In this document: positions 42,138-51,460 of the stretch, one piece after another | Layout of the letters: each line of letters begins with the position of its first letter | Numbering within the stretch: position 1 is the stretch's first letter | From: an uncultured Chloroflexota bacterium | GTDB lineage: Bacteria > Chloroflexota > Anaerolineae > Aggregatilineales > Phototrophicaceae | Direction of reading: 5' to 3' | DNA: 64,000 nucleotides | Assembly: GCA_937974245.1 (NCBI GenBank) | Contig: CALJKV010000023.1 | Location: 1 to 64,000, forward strand | Position numbers and translations under genes: made by a program | Notes under the pieces: generated by a model | Told to the model about the DNA's origin: nothing | Database searches by the model: none | What the model saw: only the letters and a program-made list of their open reading frames with translations

Positions 42138-43499
42138 CTACACCCACCCTTCGAGCGCCTCTTTAAGCGTGACCATGAAGGCGTCACCGGTTGCGCCGTC
42201 GGCGACGCGGTGGTCAAAGGTGAGCGAGGCATAGACGCAGGGGCGGATGGCTATCGCGTCGTTGATGACCTTGACGCGCTTCTCCATGACTCCTACCCCC
42301 AGGATGCCCACCTGCGGCTGGTTGATGATCGGCATGGCGAACAGGCTGCCGCTTACGCCATGATTGGTGATGGTGAACGTACCGCCCTGCACCTCGTCGG
42401 GCTTCAACTGACGGTTACGCCCCCGGTTGGAGAGGTCGTTCACCGCCCGCGCCAGCCCCATGAGGTTCAAATCCTGCGCGTTGTGGATGACCGGGACAAT
42501 CAGCCCCTCATCCATCGCTACGGCCATCCCCAGGTGAACAGCGTGGTGGAGGTAAATGCCCTCGTCCGTCCACTGGGCGTTCAGGTAGGGATTGGCTTGT
42601 AGGGCGACCACCGAAGCCGCCGCGAAATAGGCCGTGAGCGTCAGGTTGACGCCCTGTTTGGCGAACTCGGCCTTGTGTTTAGCCCGGTGCGCCAGGGCAG
42701 CGGTCATGTCTATCTCAAAGACGGTGGTGACGTGCGGCGAGGTGTGCAGCTTGCTCCGCACCATGTGTTCGGCAATCGCACGGCGCATCGAACTCAGATG
42801 CACGAGTTCACCGGGGACGCCCGACGGGATGGGCGCTGCCGGGACACTGCGCGACGGGGCGGGGGCTGCTGCCGGTTTCGGCGCGCCGGGGGCAACAGGC
42901 GTGGCAGACGGTGCATCGCCATAATCCACCGTTGGCTTGAACAGGTCGCCGCTGCCGGGGCGTTCCCAGGGCGGCAGATCGGTATCGGGGGCAGGGGCGG
43001 CAGTATTCCCGGCAAGATAGGCTTCTACATCTTTTTTAGTGATACGGCCATCGCGCCCCGTGCCGGGGATTTGCGAGAGATCGAGTTTATGCTCGGCAAC
43101 CATCCGCGCCACCACCGGGGTGATATGTCCGGTGTAGCCGCTGCCGTTGATTTTTACGGTCACAGGGGAGGCGGCCTGAACGGGCGGCGCAGCCAGGGGA
43201 GCCACTGTGGGTTGGCTGTGGGGGGCGGCTGCCGGAACCGCGGCTTCTTCCGCCTTTTCGCCGGGCTGCCCGACAACAGCGAGCAGCGTGCCGCGCTCGA
43301 CAGTCTGGCCTTCCGGCACAATAATCTGGAGCAGGACGCCGCTGGCCGGGGCGGGTACTTCCGTATCCACTTTATCGGTGCTGACTTCGAGCAGCGGCTC
43401 GTATTCCTCTACCGTGTCGCCAACCTGTTTTAACCAGCGGCTGACCGTGCCTTCAACGACACTTTCGCCAAGCTGGGGCATAATCACTTGTGTGGGCAT
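42138..43499 (-). CDS. 2-oxoacid dehydrogenase E2, dihydrolipoyl acyltransferase
   Basis: AAGGTGAG precedes the ATG at 43499 (453 residues). Domains in order: N-terminal lipoyl domain (about 1-80, with the lipoylated Lys in EVSTDKVDTEVPAP), a Pro/Ala-rich linker, a peripheral-subunit-binding domain (VVARMVAEHKLDLSQIPGTGRDGRITKKDVEAYL, about 130-165), a second linker, and the catalytic CoA acyltransferase domain (about 225-453) with LTFDHRVADGATG. Together with the upstream E1 genes it forms a branched-chain or related 2-oxoacid dehydrogenase. It may use an E3 encoded elsewhere. Confidence 0.95.
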   Translation of the reverse strand: MPTQVIMPQLGESVVEGTVSRWLKQVGDTVEEYEPLLEVSTDKVDTEVPAPASGVLLQIIVPEGQTVERGTLLAVVGQPGEKAEEAAVPAAAPHSQPTVAPLAAPPVQAASPVTVKINGSGYTGHITPVVARMVAEHKLDLSQIPGTGRDGRITKKDVEAYLAGNTAAPAPDTDLPPWERPGSGDLFKPTVDYGDAPSATPVAPGAPKPAAAPAPSRSVPAAPIPSGVPGELVHLSSMRRAIAEHMVRSKLHTSPHVTTVFEIDMTAALAHRAKHKAEFAKQGVNLTLTAYFAAASVVALQANPYLNAQWTDEGIYLHHAVHLGMAVAMDEGLIVPVIHNAQDLNLMGLARAVNDLSNRGRNRQLKPDEVQGGTFTITNHGVSGSLFAMPIINQPQVGILGVGVMEKRVKVINDAIAIRPCVYASLTFDHRVADGATGDAFMVTLKEALEGWV

Positions 43500-43591
43500 G
43501 GTTTGTCTCACCTTTTCTGATTAACAATACAGGGCTTCCGCTGTAAGGGCGGCATAATGCTCTAAGTAATGAGTACGGTGTTCCAATTCGC

Positions 43592-43665
43592 GGGCGGAAT
43601 ATATTGCGCCCCTACAAATTCCCTCTATGATGGCGATTCTGTAGTGGCGACTCGGCGTGGTCCCC
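43592..43665. repeat. Second inverted REP pair (BIME-like)
   Basis: GGGCG-AATATATT-CGCCC with a trailing CTAC (43592-43615) faces a decayed partner starting GTAG (43641-43665), 25 bp apart. The CCCTAC/GTAGGG tag and the facing layout match the pair at 41450-41519, so both belong to one repeat family. It lies in the 220-bp gap between E1 beta and E2. Confidence 0.7.
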
Positions 43666-43720
43666 CGATTATCTCCGTATTGCATCCCCTGCGGAAATAG
43701 CGTGATTTCTAACGATGTCC

Positions 43721-44707
43721 TCAATACGCCGCTAAATCACGAATGGCCGCTGCGATTTTATCCGGGTTGGGCATGAAGAACTCCTGCATACTATGGCTAT
43801 AGGGCATCGCCGGGACATCCGGCCCGGCCAGACGTTTGACCGGCGCATCCATGTAGTTAAAGCCTTCGTCGGCGATGATAGCTGCGACTTCCGCGCCATA
43901 GCCCATTGTGAAGGTGTCTTCGTGAACCACCAGCGCCTTGCCGGTTTTCCGCACCGACTCCAGTATAGCGCCTTTATCCACCGGGAGCAGCGTCCGCAGG
44001 TCAATCACCTCGGCATCAATGCCGTCTTCGCGGGCGACTTTCTCGGCGGCAATAGTCGTATAGTGGGCCATCATGCCGTAAGCGAATACCGATAAATCAC
44101 GCCCGGAACGCGCCACCCGCGCCGGGCCAATGGGTATCGTATACTCACCTTCCGGCACATCACCCTTGATGGCGCGGTAGCCTTTCTTCGGCTCAAAGAA
44201 CAGCACCGGATTCGGGTCACGGACGGCGCTCTTGAGCAGGCCTTTGGCGTCCTGCGGCGTAGAGGGAATCACGACCTTCAAACCGGGCACGTGCGTGAAG
44301 AATGCCTCGACACTCTGGCTGTGGTACAGCGCCCCGCTGATGCCGCCGCCATAGGGCGCACGGATGACCATCGGCACATTCCACTGTTCACCGGAGCGAT
44401 AGTACATCTTGGCGGCTTCGTTGACGATCTGGTTAAAGGCGGGGTGGATGAAATCGGCAAACTGGATTTCGCAGATTGGGCGCAGGTCAGCCAGCGCCGC
44501 GCCGATGCCAATCGCTACAATCGAGAGTTCCGCCAGCGGTGAGTCGACCACTCGTTCACTCCCGTATTTGGCGTGCAGTCCCATCGTCGCCCGGAACACG
44601 CCACCCCGCGCCCCCACGTCCTCTCCCACGATGAAAACACGAGGGTCGCGCGCCAGTTCTTCGTCCATTGCCTGCGTAACGGCTTCAATCAAGGTCATCA
44701 CTGGCAT
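43721..44707 (-). CDS. 2-oxoacid dehydrogenase E1 component, beta subunit
   Basis: The 328-residue protein has the transketolase-like pyrimidine-binding fold: ITEAVTQAMDEELARDPRVFIVGEDVGARGGVFRAT at the start, FADFIHPAFNQIVNEAAKMYYRSG in the middle and the C-terminal VVHEDTFTMGYGAEVAAIIADEGF. With the alpha subunit it forms the thiamine-diphosphate-dependent decarboxylase of a branched-chain-type complex. It starts 3 nt after the alpha-gene stop, so they are coupled; E2 follows after about 220 bp that hold REP sequence. Confidence 0.95.
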   Translation of the reverse strand: MPVMTLIEAVTQAMDEELARDPRVFIVGEDVGARGGVFRATMGLHAKYGSERVVDSPLAELSIVAIGIGAALADLRPICEIQFADFIHPAFNQIVNEAAKMYYRSGEQWNVPMVIRAPYGGGISGALYHSQSVEAFFTHVPGLKVVIPSTPQDAKGLLKSAVRDPNPVLFFEPKKGYRAIKGDVPEGEYTIPIGPARVARSGRDLSVFAYGMMAHYTTIAAEKVAREDGIDAEVIDLRTLLPVDKGAILESVRKTGKALVVHEDTFTMGYGAEVAAIIADEGFNYMDAPVKRLAGPDVPAMPYSHSMQEFFMPNPDKIAAAIRDLAAY

Positions 44708-44709
44708 GA

Positions 44710-45753
44710 TTAGTTTGCCTCCAGGGGGGCGTAAACCGGACTCAGGGTTTCTTCCGGGTCGGGGTCGGGGGCACTTTCGGCGGCGCCCTGGGCAGCGTTG
44801 ATTTCCTTTTTCGCCTGTGCTTCGTATTCATCCAGCAGGGATTGCGTGAGGATTCCCTTCCCCATCAAATAGGCATTAAAGCGCATAATCGGGTCTTTTT
44901 GCTTCCATTCTTCGACTTCCTCACGACTGCGATAGCTGCGGTCATCATCGTCGGAAGAATGCGGCACAGGCCGGTAGGTCTTGGCCTCGATCAGGGTCGG
45001 CCCCTCGCCCGTGTAGGCACGCTGGACGGCGGCGTGCATCGCGTCGTACATCGCCAGAATGTCGTTACCATCCGCAAATATGCCGAAGACACCATACGCC
45101 CCGGCACGGTCAGCCACATTCGAGACAGCCATCTGTTCTTCTACCCGGACACTGATGGCGTAGAGATTATTCTCCACCAGGCAGATAAACGGGAGCTTAT
45201 GCACACCCGCCCAGTTCATGCCTTCATGCCACTCCCCCTGGCTGGTCGAGCCTTCGCCCAGGCTGGTGAGAACGAGGCGCGGTTGGGTCGCGTCATCCGG
45301 GTCTGCTAACCCCAACTGCTGCTGGTACTTGATGGCAAACGCCACGCCCGCCGCTTGCGGCACCTGAGTCGCCACCGGGGATGAATGACTGAGAATGTGG
45401 GCGGGTTTGTGGCTAAAATGGCTGGGCATCTGTTTGGCATTACTGCTATATTCGTTCTTCTTACCAAAAAGACTCATCATAAAATCAGTCGGGGTCACAC
45501 CCAGCGCCAGCACCAGCGCCAGATCGCGATAATAGGGGTGGACATAATCCACGCCACGATTGAGCGCAAAGGCTGCTGCAACCTGCGCCGCCTCATGGCC
45601 CATCCCACTGATATGAAAGGCTATTTTCCCCTGGCGATGCAACATCCAGGCGCGTTCATCCAGTCGCCGGCTGAGCAGCATCGTCCAGAACATGGCGAGC
45701 AGTGTTTGTTCGTCCAGTGCCGCCGAAGGGCGCTCCACAGTTTTTGTGGGCAT
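44710..45753 (-). CDS. 2-oxoacid dehydrogenase E1 component, alpha subunit
   Basis: The 347-residue protein shows ThDP-binding motif GEGSTSQGEWHEGMNWAGVHKLPFICLVENNLYAIS (GDG...NN) at about 175-210 and the E1-alpha patterns QGKIAFHISGMGHEAAQVA, YVHPYYRDLALVLALG and QMPSHFSHKPAHIL. These favour the branched-chain alpha-keto acid (BkdA-like) over the pyruvate type. A short, charged C-terminal tail follows. It heads the minus-strand operon E1a-E1b-E2; a TATAAT on the minus strand at 45907-45912 is the best -10. Confidence 0.94.
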   Translation of the reverse strand: MPTKTVERPSAALDEQTLLAMFWTMLLSRRLDERAWMLHRQGKIAFHISGMGHEAAQVAAAFALNRGVDYVHPYYRDLALVLALGVTPTDFMMSLFGKKNEYSSNAKQMPSHFSHKPAHILSHSSPVATQVPQAAGVAFAIKYQQQLGLADPDDATQPRLVLTSLGEGSTSQGEWHEGMNWAGVHKLPFICLVENNLYAISVRVEEQMAVSNVADRAGAYGVFGIFADGNDILAMYDAMHAAVQRAYTGEGPTLIEAKTYRPVPHSSDDDDRSYRSREEVEEWKQKDPIMRFNAYLMGKGILTQSLLDEYEAQAKKEINAAQGAAESAPDPDPEETLSPVYAPLEAN

Positions 45754-46057
45754 CGTTTTTCCTCACAGATAACGGACAGAAAATTGAGACGCAGCTAAAA
45801 CCATCTCACCAGATTGTTCCGTGTGAGTAGTTTTCCTGAGTGCTGCCTCAATGGGAACTCTCAGCAGGGTGGGGTGGTGGCAGGCGACGAGAGTACCCAA
45901 ACCTCAATTATACGGACTATCCTACAAAACGCCTAAAGAGTCGTGTGTAATTTTGTGCAAGTTGTCCCAGCGGCTCACGGTCAATCATGCCCTTCCTTAT
46001 TCGCGGAGGGACTGGCACAATGCTCATCTGTCCGCCAGTTCATAATCCAGACTGACT
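45754..46057. other. Divergent intergenic region of the bkd operon and the esterase-CapA gene
   Basis: This 304-bp gap contains no gene. On the minus strand TATAAT stands at 45907-45912 with TTAGGC about 18 bp upstream, a probable promoter for E1 alpha with a leader of about 140 nt. I recognise no riboswitch. No clear signal for the plus-strand gene was seen. Confidence 0.5.
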
Positions 46058-48214
46058 ATGTTCAAACCTCTGCGCCTGATTACCCTATACACCCTCCTGA
46101 TTCTGCTCGGACTGCCGCTGCCCGCCGTATCCTACCAGGGCTGTGCCGAGACCAGCGGCACTATCGAACGCCGCCCGTATCGCAGCGCGTTGATCGAAAC
46201 CAATATGGTGGTTACGGTCTACACGCCGCCGTGCTACGACCAAACCGAGCGTGACTACCCAGTGCTGTACCTACTGCATGGTTCGGCCAGTGATGACAAC
46301 CACTGGTTGCAGATCGGGCTGGCCGAGGCGCTCAACGAGGGGATCACCCAGGGAACATTGCCGCCGCTAATCGCGGTGTTGCCGTTCGGCAACTGGGTCG
46401 CCAATGAAAACCAGTTTGGCGATGATTCCTGGGAAAGTGTGTTCATCCAGGAGTTGATGCCGCAGGTCGAAAGCGCCTACCGGGTCGCACAGACCAGAAC
46501 GGAACGGGCTATCGGCGGGATTTCACGGGGTGGGTTCTGGGCATTTGAGATCGCCTTCCGCCACCCCGAGTTGTTCAGTGCGGTGGGCGGTCACAGCCCC
46601 TTTTTCGACCTGAATAACGCCCCCCCAGAGTACAACCCACTGGATTTAGCCCTGACGGCGCCCGGTCTGGATACGCTGCGCATCTGGATGGATCGCGGCC
46701 CGGATGATTTCTCCCGGCAAGCTATGAACGTGATGCAAGAGCGGCTCAACCAGGGTGGATTATCGTATATTTACCAGCTTTATCCGCAGGGAGACCACAG
46801 CGACCCCTACTGGGCACAGCATGTGATGGACTATCTGCTGTTCTATACGACAGCCTGGCGGAACGAGGTTGCTCCGGCAACGCTCGCCGCCTTTGCCACC
46901 AATACACCTCAACCCACACCACAGCCGGAAACAGGCCTGGCGCTGTTCGTGCCGGCGGTCAGCTTCCCCAGCCTGCAAACGACCATTACGGGTATGGCAC
47001 TGGAGGCGATTCGCGCCGGAGAACCGGACACAAACCTGGTTCTGAACGAGACGACAGCGGCGACACTGCGCGGGTTGGGCGTAACTTTGCATCCGGGCCT
47101 CCGCGTCGTGGCCGATGATGCCCTGTACAACCTGATGTGGGGTAACCGGCGCTTGTACACCCTGCTCCCGTTCGACAAACTGACACCGCGCTACCGTGTC
47201 CTGCTGGTAGATGGTGTTCATCCTCTTGACGACGACCTGGCGGCGTATCCTTTCGTCCTCTCCAGCGAGCAGCCCAACTATTACCCGGAACATCTGACAC
47301 GCCTGATGCTTTCCGGGGTGACGGCGCTGACCCGTGACACCCAGGTGGCGCTCGACCAGCACAGCATCGAGTGGGCAGGTGAGGCAATCCGTCCCTACAC
47401 GACACGCGCCGATTTCTTCCATATCAGTAATGAGGTTTCGTTCACGGCGAACTGCCCGGACGAGGGAAGTGAACCGCTGTTAGGGGCGTTCTGCGCCAAA
47501 GATGCGCATTACGGCCTGCTGGACTACATCGGGACAGACATCATCGAATTGACCGGAAACCATAATAATGACTACGGATTCACCGCATACCGGGACACGC
47601 TGCGCCGTTACCGTGAGGACGGTTTTCGCATCGTGGGCGGTGGGGAGACAGTGGATGAAGCGCGGCAGCCGCTCATCCTCAACCACAACGGCAGCACTAT
47701 CGCGATGATCGCTTGCAACTGGATCGGGCCGTATTACGCGCTGGTGACCGAGACGAATCCCGGTGCTGCTTACTGTGATTGGAACTGGTTGAGCGCCACA
47801 ATCCCCGATTTAGCCGCTCGATATGATGTAGTCGTCGTGACGGCACAGTATGAAGAGGTGGAGGATTACCTCCCCCCGTCGCGCCAGGAAGTTGATTTCC
47901 GCGCCCTGGCTGACCTGGGGGCGGACGTGGTAATCGGTACGCAGGCGCATAAACCGATGACGTTCAGATTTTATAATCCTGGGCGGGATACGGAAGCATT
48001 CATCCATTACGGCATGGGCAACCTATTCTTTGACCAGCCCTTTTGGGGCAATATGCGCTTCTTCATGGATGAACTGTTCATCTATGAAGGGCGCTTGCTG
48101 ACGGTGAACCTGTTCACCGGGATTATTGACGAGAACGCCCGCCCGCGCCCGATGACGCCTGACGAACAGCAGAACTTCCTGGCATTCATGTTCAATACGC
48201 AAGGTGGGTTTTAG
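46058..48214 (+). CDS. Secreted esterase-CapA fusion protein
   Basis: The 718-residue protein has a signal peptide (about 1-25). Residues about 35-275 are an enterochelin esterase/S-formylglutathione-hydrolase-like alpha/beta hydrolase with YPVLYLLHGSASDDNHW, the nucleophile Ser156 in GGISRGGFWAF, and the acid and His in WMDRGPDD and YPQGDHSD. A Pro/Thr linker follows at about 285-300. Residues about 310-718 resemble the CapA/PgsA-type metallophosphatase fold: ISNEVSF, ELTGNHNNDYGFTAYRDTLRRY, GADVVIGTQAHKP and FIHYGMGNLFFD. The usual WG motif after VVV is changed (TAQYEEV). This combination could modify a surface polymer. No other polyglutamate gene is nearby. Confidence 0.8.
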   Translation: MFKPLRLITLYTLLILLGLPLPAVSYQGCAETSGTIERRPYRSALIETNMVVTVYTPPCYDQTERDYPVLYLLHGSASDDNHWLQIGLAEALNEGITQGTLPPLIAVLPFGNWVANENQFGDDSWESVFIQELMPQVESAYRVAQTRTERAIGGISRGGFWAFEIAFRHPELFSAVGGHSPFFDLNNAPPEYNPLDLALTAPGLDTLRIWMDRGPDDFSRQAMNVMQERLNQGGLSYIYQLYPQGDHSDPYWAQHVMDYLLFYTTAWRNEVAPATLAAFATNTPQPTPQPETGLALFVPAVSFPSLQTTITGMALEAIRAGEPDTNLVLNETTAATLRGLGVTLHPGLRVVADDALYNLMWGNRRLYTLLPFDKLTPRYRVLLVDGVHPLDDDLAAYPFVLSSEQPNYYPEHLTRLMLSGVTALTRDTQVALDQHSIEWAGEAIRPYTTRADFFHISNEVSFTANCPDEGSEPLLGAFCAKDAHYGLLDYIGTDIIELTGNHNNDYGFTAYRDTLRRYREDGFRIVGGGETVDEARQPLILNHNGSTIAMIACNWIGPYYALVTETNPGAAYCDWNWLSATIPDLAARYDVVVVTAQYEEVEDYLPPSRQEVDFRALADLGADVVIGTQAHKPMTFRFYNPGRDTEAFIHYGMGNLFFDQPFWGNMRFFMDELFIYEGRLLTVNLFTGIIDENARPRPMTPDEQQNFLAFMFNTQGGF

Positions 48215-48218
48215 GAAT

Positions 48219-49685
48219 TTACCGCACAATCGCGTGTTTTTGCGCGTCGCTCATCAGTGGCTGGCGCAGCATGTCGTCCTTATATTCGACACTGTTCCAG
48301 GCGACCAATCCCGCCAGGATGACGGCCAGCAGCAGGGCAGCCATGCCCGCCCGCCGCCGGACTGTAAGGGGCAGCCGTTCACCAATTGCGGCAACCAGCC
48401 CGCCGCCCATGACCGCCAGGAGCGGATAGAACAGCAGAATGAAACGCGGGTCATAGCTCACCAGTAGCCACCACACGGCAAAAAACGGCAGCGTCCATGT
48501 GAGAAGCATAACCTGTCCGGGGCGTTTGAGTGGGGCGCGAATGACCTGGAATACGGCAACCAGGACACCAGCCAACACAATCCACCCGGCCAGGCCGTAG
48601 TTTTGCGGACGTGTGACAAAAATCAGCAGGCTATCCGCCGTGCGCTGCGCCTGGTCGGTCCAGGCAGTCGGCGGGACGAGCAGCCCAACTTCCAGCCAGT
48701 TGCGGAGATACCAGGGAGCGGCCACGGTAGCAACCACGCCAGCGCTTACCAGTGCCAACCGCAGACTCAGCCGCCGCTGCATCCAACCCCAGCCGAACCA
48801 CAGTACGACAAAAGCCAAGCCCATTAACGCGGCATTTTTTGTCCAGGCTGCCAGCCCCAGCATCAGCCCCAGCAGCGCCGCGTCGAGGATATGACGAGTC
48901 TGCCACAGGCGATAGGCGAACAGCGCCGCCAATGTATAGAAGAAGGCCATCGGCAAATCCACATAGCCCGATGAAGCCCAACGGCCAAACGTCTCGGTGA
49001 TGACCAGCAGCAGCGCCGCCGCCCATCCCGCCGGAGTGCCGTACACCGCTCGCCCCAGCAGGTAGACCGCCGGGATGCAGCCGAGGCTGAGGAGTGCCGG
49101 AATCAGCCGCGCCAGGTATTCATTCGCCCAGCCGGACGCGAGATAGCTATAGGTGTAGGTCAGGGAGACTTGAATAGGGTACGCCTGGTAAAATGCTTCA
49201 TCACGTCCGGCGAAGGGGACAAGCTCGCCGGTCTGCGCCATTTCACTACCATAGCGGTGGTAAATCGCCAGGGCATCCTCTTTGGAGAACGGCCAGTATA
49301 CCGCGTTGAGCAGCACGGCCCCGGCCACGAGCAGCACCGGGAGCAAAGCGAGATATGTGAATTTCGTGGATACAGCAGGCCGTGTCTCTATATATGCAGA
49401 GTCAGGGCGGACGCTGCTGCCGCGCTTCCGCCACCAACCTATCGCACCAGACAGCATCAACAAGAAGTACGGCACGGTCACGCCAAGCCATGTCAGCGGT
49501 ATGGTGAGCAGCCCTTCCCAGAGCATGATGAGCGTCAGGCTACCAACCGCCAGGGCCAATGACAACAATATCGCTAACCAGCGCCCTTCTTCCCGGCGCG
49601 GTGAAACTGTGAGCAACCAGGCCGCCAGCGGGTACGCAGCAGCAAGTACCAGCCCAACTACAATCCAGGCTACTAGCGTTTGCAT
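48219..49685 (-). CDS. Membrane glycosyltransferase of the GT39/PMT_2 type
   Basis: The 488-residue protein is predicted to have about 11 transmembrane helices. The first loop carries the acidic catalytic pattern (AVYWPFSKEDALAIYHRYG and GRDEAFYQAYPIQ), and the helices include AGWAAALLLVITETFGRWASSGYVDLPMAFFYTLAAL, as in PMT_2/ArnT-like family transferases that take sugars from polyprenyl phosphate. It probably decorates a surface molecule. It is in a run with a hydroxyacid dehydrogenase and a GT2 gene on the same strand. Confidence 0.88.
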   Translation of the reverse strand: MQTLVAWIVVGLVLAAAYPLAAWLLTVSPRREEGRWLAILLSLALAVGSLTLIMLWEGLLTIPLTWLGVTVPYFLLMLSGAIGWWRKRGSSVRPDSAYIETRPAVSTKFTYLALLPVLLVAGAVLLNAVYWPFSKEDALAIYHRYGSEMAQTGELVPFAGRDEAFYQAYPIQVSLTYTYSYLASGWANEYLARLIPALLSLGCIPAVYLLGRAVYGTPAGWAAALLLVITETFGRWASSGYVDLPMAFFYTLAALFAYRLWQTRHILDAALLGLMLGLAAWTKNAALMGLAFVVLWFGWGWMQRRLSLRLALVSAGVVATVAAPWYLRNWLEVGLLVPPTAWTDQAQRTADSLLIFVTRPQNYGLAGWIVLAGVLVAVFQVIRAPLKRPGQVMLLTWTLPFFAVWWLLVSYDPRFILLFYPLLAVMGGGLVAAIGERLPLTVRRRAGMAALLLAVILAGLVAWNSVEYKDDMLRQPLMSDAQKHAIVR

Positions 49686-49706
49686 GAAAGGGGTTTCCTT
49701 ACAGAT

Positions 49707-50678
49707 TTACCCGGTAGGTACGCGGTTAGGCAGCGGTTGACCGGTCACACCTGCAATCAGGTTCTCGGCGGCCATTCGTGCCATCTGGTCGCGCGTCCAC
49801 TGGCTGGCACTGCCTATATGCGGCACAACCAACGCATTCGGCAGGCTGAGCAGCGGGTCATCCGGTGAAATCGGCTCTGGGTCGGTCACATCCAGCGCCG
49901 CCCCACCGATGATGCCTGACCGCAGCGCCTCGACCAGCGCGGCATGGTCAATTATGCCGCCGCGTGCCGTATTAACGAGGATTGCGTTGGCCTTCATCTG
50001 TGATAATGTAACCCGGTTGATGAGGTGGCGCGTCCGGGCGTTGAGCGGCAAGTGGAGTGAGACAAAGTCCGACTCACGCAGGAGTGTCTCCAGGTCAACA
50101 GCTACCGCGTTAACTTCGGCGGCAGATTCGAAGGTGAGGGAAGGGCTGTAGGCAAGAATCCGCATATTGAAACCGGCAGCCCGGCGGGCAACCGCTCGAC
50201 CTATCCGCCCCAGGCCAATAATCCCCAGCGTCGCGCCTGAAAGGTCACGCCCTAAAAGCGCGTTGGGGTCCCAGGTGCGCCACTGTCCATCCTGAATGTA
50301 ATTTGCTCCCTCGACAATGCGCCGCGCAGCAGCCAGCAGCAGCCCGAAGGCTAAATCGGCGGTGGCTTCGGTCAGCACGCCCGGCGTATGGCCGATGGGA
50401 ATGCCCCGCACCTGCGCCGCCGGAACGTCAATGTTGTCGTAACCGACGGCCATCTGGCTGATGACCTTAAGCCCTGGTCCGGCAGCATCCATCAACTGTC
50501 CGTCAATGCGGTCCGTGAGCATACACAGGAGGCCGTCCACGCCGCGCACTTTTTCACGCAGAGTCTCGTAGGGCGGCGGCATCTCGCCCGACCAGATTTC
50601 AGCATTACAGGCCTCACGCACCCGGTCAAGACCGGCGGCGGGCATTATGCGGGTGACAAAAACGCGTGGTTTGCTCAT
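49707..50678 (-). CDS. D-2-hydroxyacid dehydrogenase (glyoxylate reductase type)
   Basis: The 323-residue protein follows the glyoxylate/hydroxypyruvate reductase pattern: GLGRIGRAVARRAAGF (NAD-binding), ILVNTARGG (Arg), DVTDPEP (Glu) and VVPHIGSASQWTR (His). The N-terminal catalytic half has the MAVGYDNIDVPAAQVRGIPIGHTPGVLTEATADLAFGLLLAAARR block. It would interconvert hydroxyacids and 2-oxoacids with NAD(P)H. The start codon overlaps the GT2 gene by 4 nt, so the genes are translationally coupled; no reason for the pairing is obvious. Confidence 0.93.
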   Translation of the reverse strand: MSKPRVFVTRIMPAAGLDRVREACNAEIWSGEMPPPYETLREKVRGVDGLLCMLTDRIDGQLMDAAGPGLKVISQMAVGYDNIDVPAAQVRGIPIGHTPGVLTEATADLAFGLLLAAARRIVEGANYIQDGQWRTWDPNALLGRDLSGATLGIIGLGRIGRAVARRAAGFNMRILAYSPSLTFESAAEVNAVAVDLETLLRESDFVSLHLPLNARTRHLINRVTLSQMKANAILVNTARGGIIDHAALVEALRSGIIGGAALDVTDPEPISPDDPLLSLPNALVVPHIGSASQWTRDQMARMAAENLIAGVTGQPLPNRVPTG

Positions 50679-51460
50679 GAGGATTGCAGCGCTCGATACA
50701 GGGTTTTCAGATCACGGAAAGTACGCGGTACTCGTGCAAACAGGCTATACCGTGAGGGGCGAGTTTCTTCGACAGTCATCGGCAGTTCAACGGACTTTAG
50801 CCCGGCACGCTCACCGCGCAGAATGACTTCGGTATCAAAAATTTCGCCGTCGGTCACGCACTGCTCAATGATCGGGATGATCTTGCTGCGGCGAAAAGCC
50901 TTGATTCCATGTGTATCTGACCCCGCAAAGCCGAACAGTACTTGCAGCAGTTTGTTGAAGCCCCAGGTGATAAAGCGGCGCACGAAGGGGCGATTATCCT
51001 CTGAATCGGGGTGTAGCTTAGAGGCAATCACCATGTCGTACTGATGCAGCAGTTCACGGCTCTTGCGTAAAAACGGAATATCCCAGAAGTCCGCGTTAAA
51101 AACGACGATGTGTTCACCGCGTGTAGCCAGGATACCATTCTTGACCGCCGCGCCATAGCTGGCCTTCGGGCTGGTGAACACGACGACCTGCGGGTATTGT
51201 TCAGCGAGTTGATGTGCCAGTTCCAGCGTGCCGTCGGTGCTGCCGTTCTCGTACAGAATGAGTTCGTAGGTATCATCCATGTCACTGATCCGGGAGGTAA
51301 TCCCCTCGACCACCGACTTGAGAACTAACACTTCATTAAACACCGGAATCACGACGGAGAGCAGAAGTGCAGTGTGTTTGCCATTCGGGGAAGCACCTGT
51401 TGCCCCAGCCTGATTCTCGATGACAGGTTCTTTCAAATCAAGTTGCCCTGTATAATTCAC
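50675..51460 (-). CDS. Glycosyltransferase family 2 protein
   Basis: The 261-residue protein is a GT-A enzyme: LLSVVIPVFNEVLVLKSVVEGI near residue 33, YELILYENGSTDGTLELAHQL, VVVFTSPKASYGAAVKNGILATRGEHIVVFNADFWD (with the DxD-like NAD site) and HGIKAFRRSKIIPI. It resembles polyprenyl-phosphate mannosyl- or glucosyltransferases, which would feed the GT39-type enzyme of the same cluster. No transmembrane tail is present. It overlaps the downstream dehydrogenase gene by 4 nt. Confidence 0.9.
   Translation of the reverse strand: MNYTGQLDLKEPVIENQAGATGASPNGKHTALLLSVVIPVFNEVLVLKSVVEGITSRISDMDDTYELILYENGSTDGTLELAHQLAEQYPQVVVFTSPKASYGAAVKNGILATRGEHIVVFNADFWDIPFLRKSRELLHQYDMVIASKLHPDSEDNRPFVRRFITWGFNKLLQVLFGFAGSDTHGIKAFRRSKIIPIIEQCVTDGEIFDTEVILRGERAGLKSVELPMTVEETRPSRYSLFARVPRTFRDLKTLYRALQSS

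Noticed and set aside
42675..43433. Plus-strand frame opposite E2
   Set aside because: Arises from the Pro/Ala-rich linker of E2 on the other strand.
43521..43724. 67-codon minus-strand frame between E1 beta and E2
   Set aside because: It is read through the decayed REP pair and has no start signal.
46760..47422. Minus-strand frame inside the esterase-CapA gene
   Set aside because: Antisense of a gene with clear hydrolase and CapA motifs.
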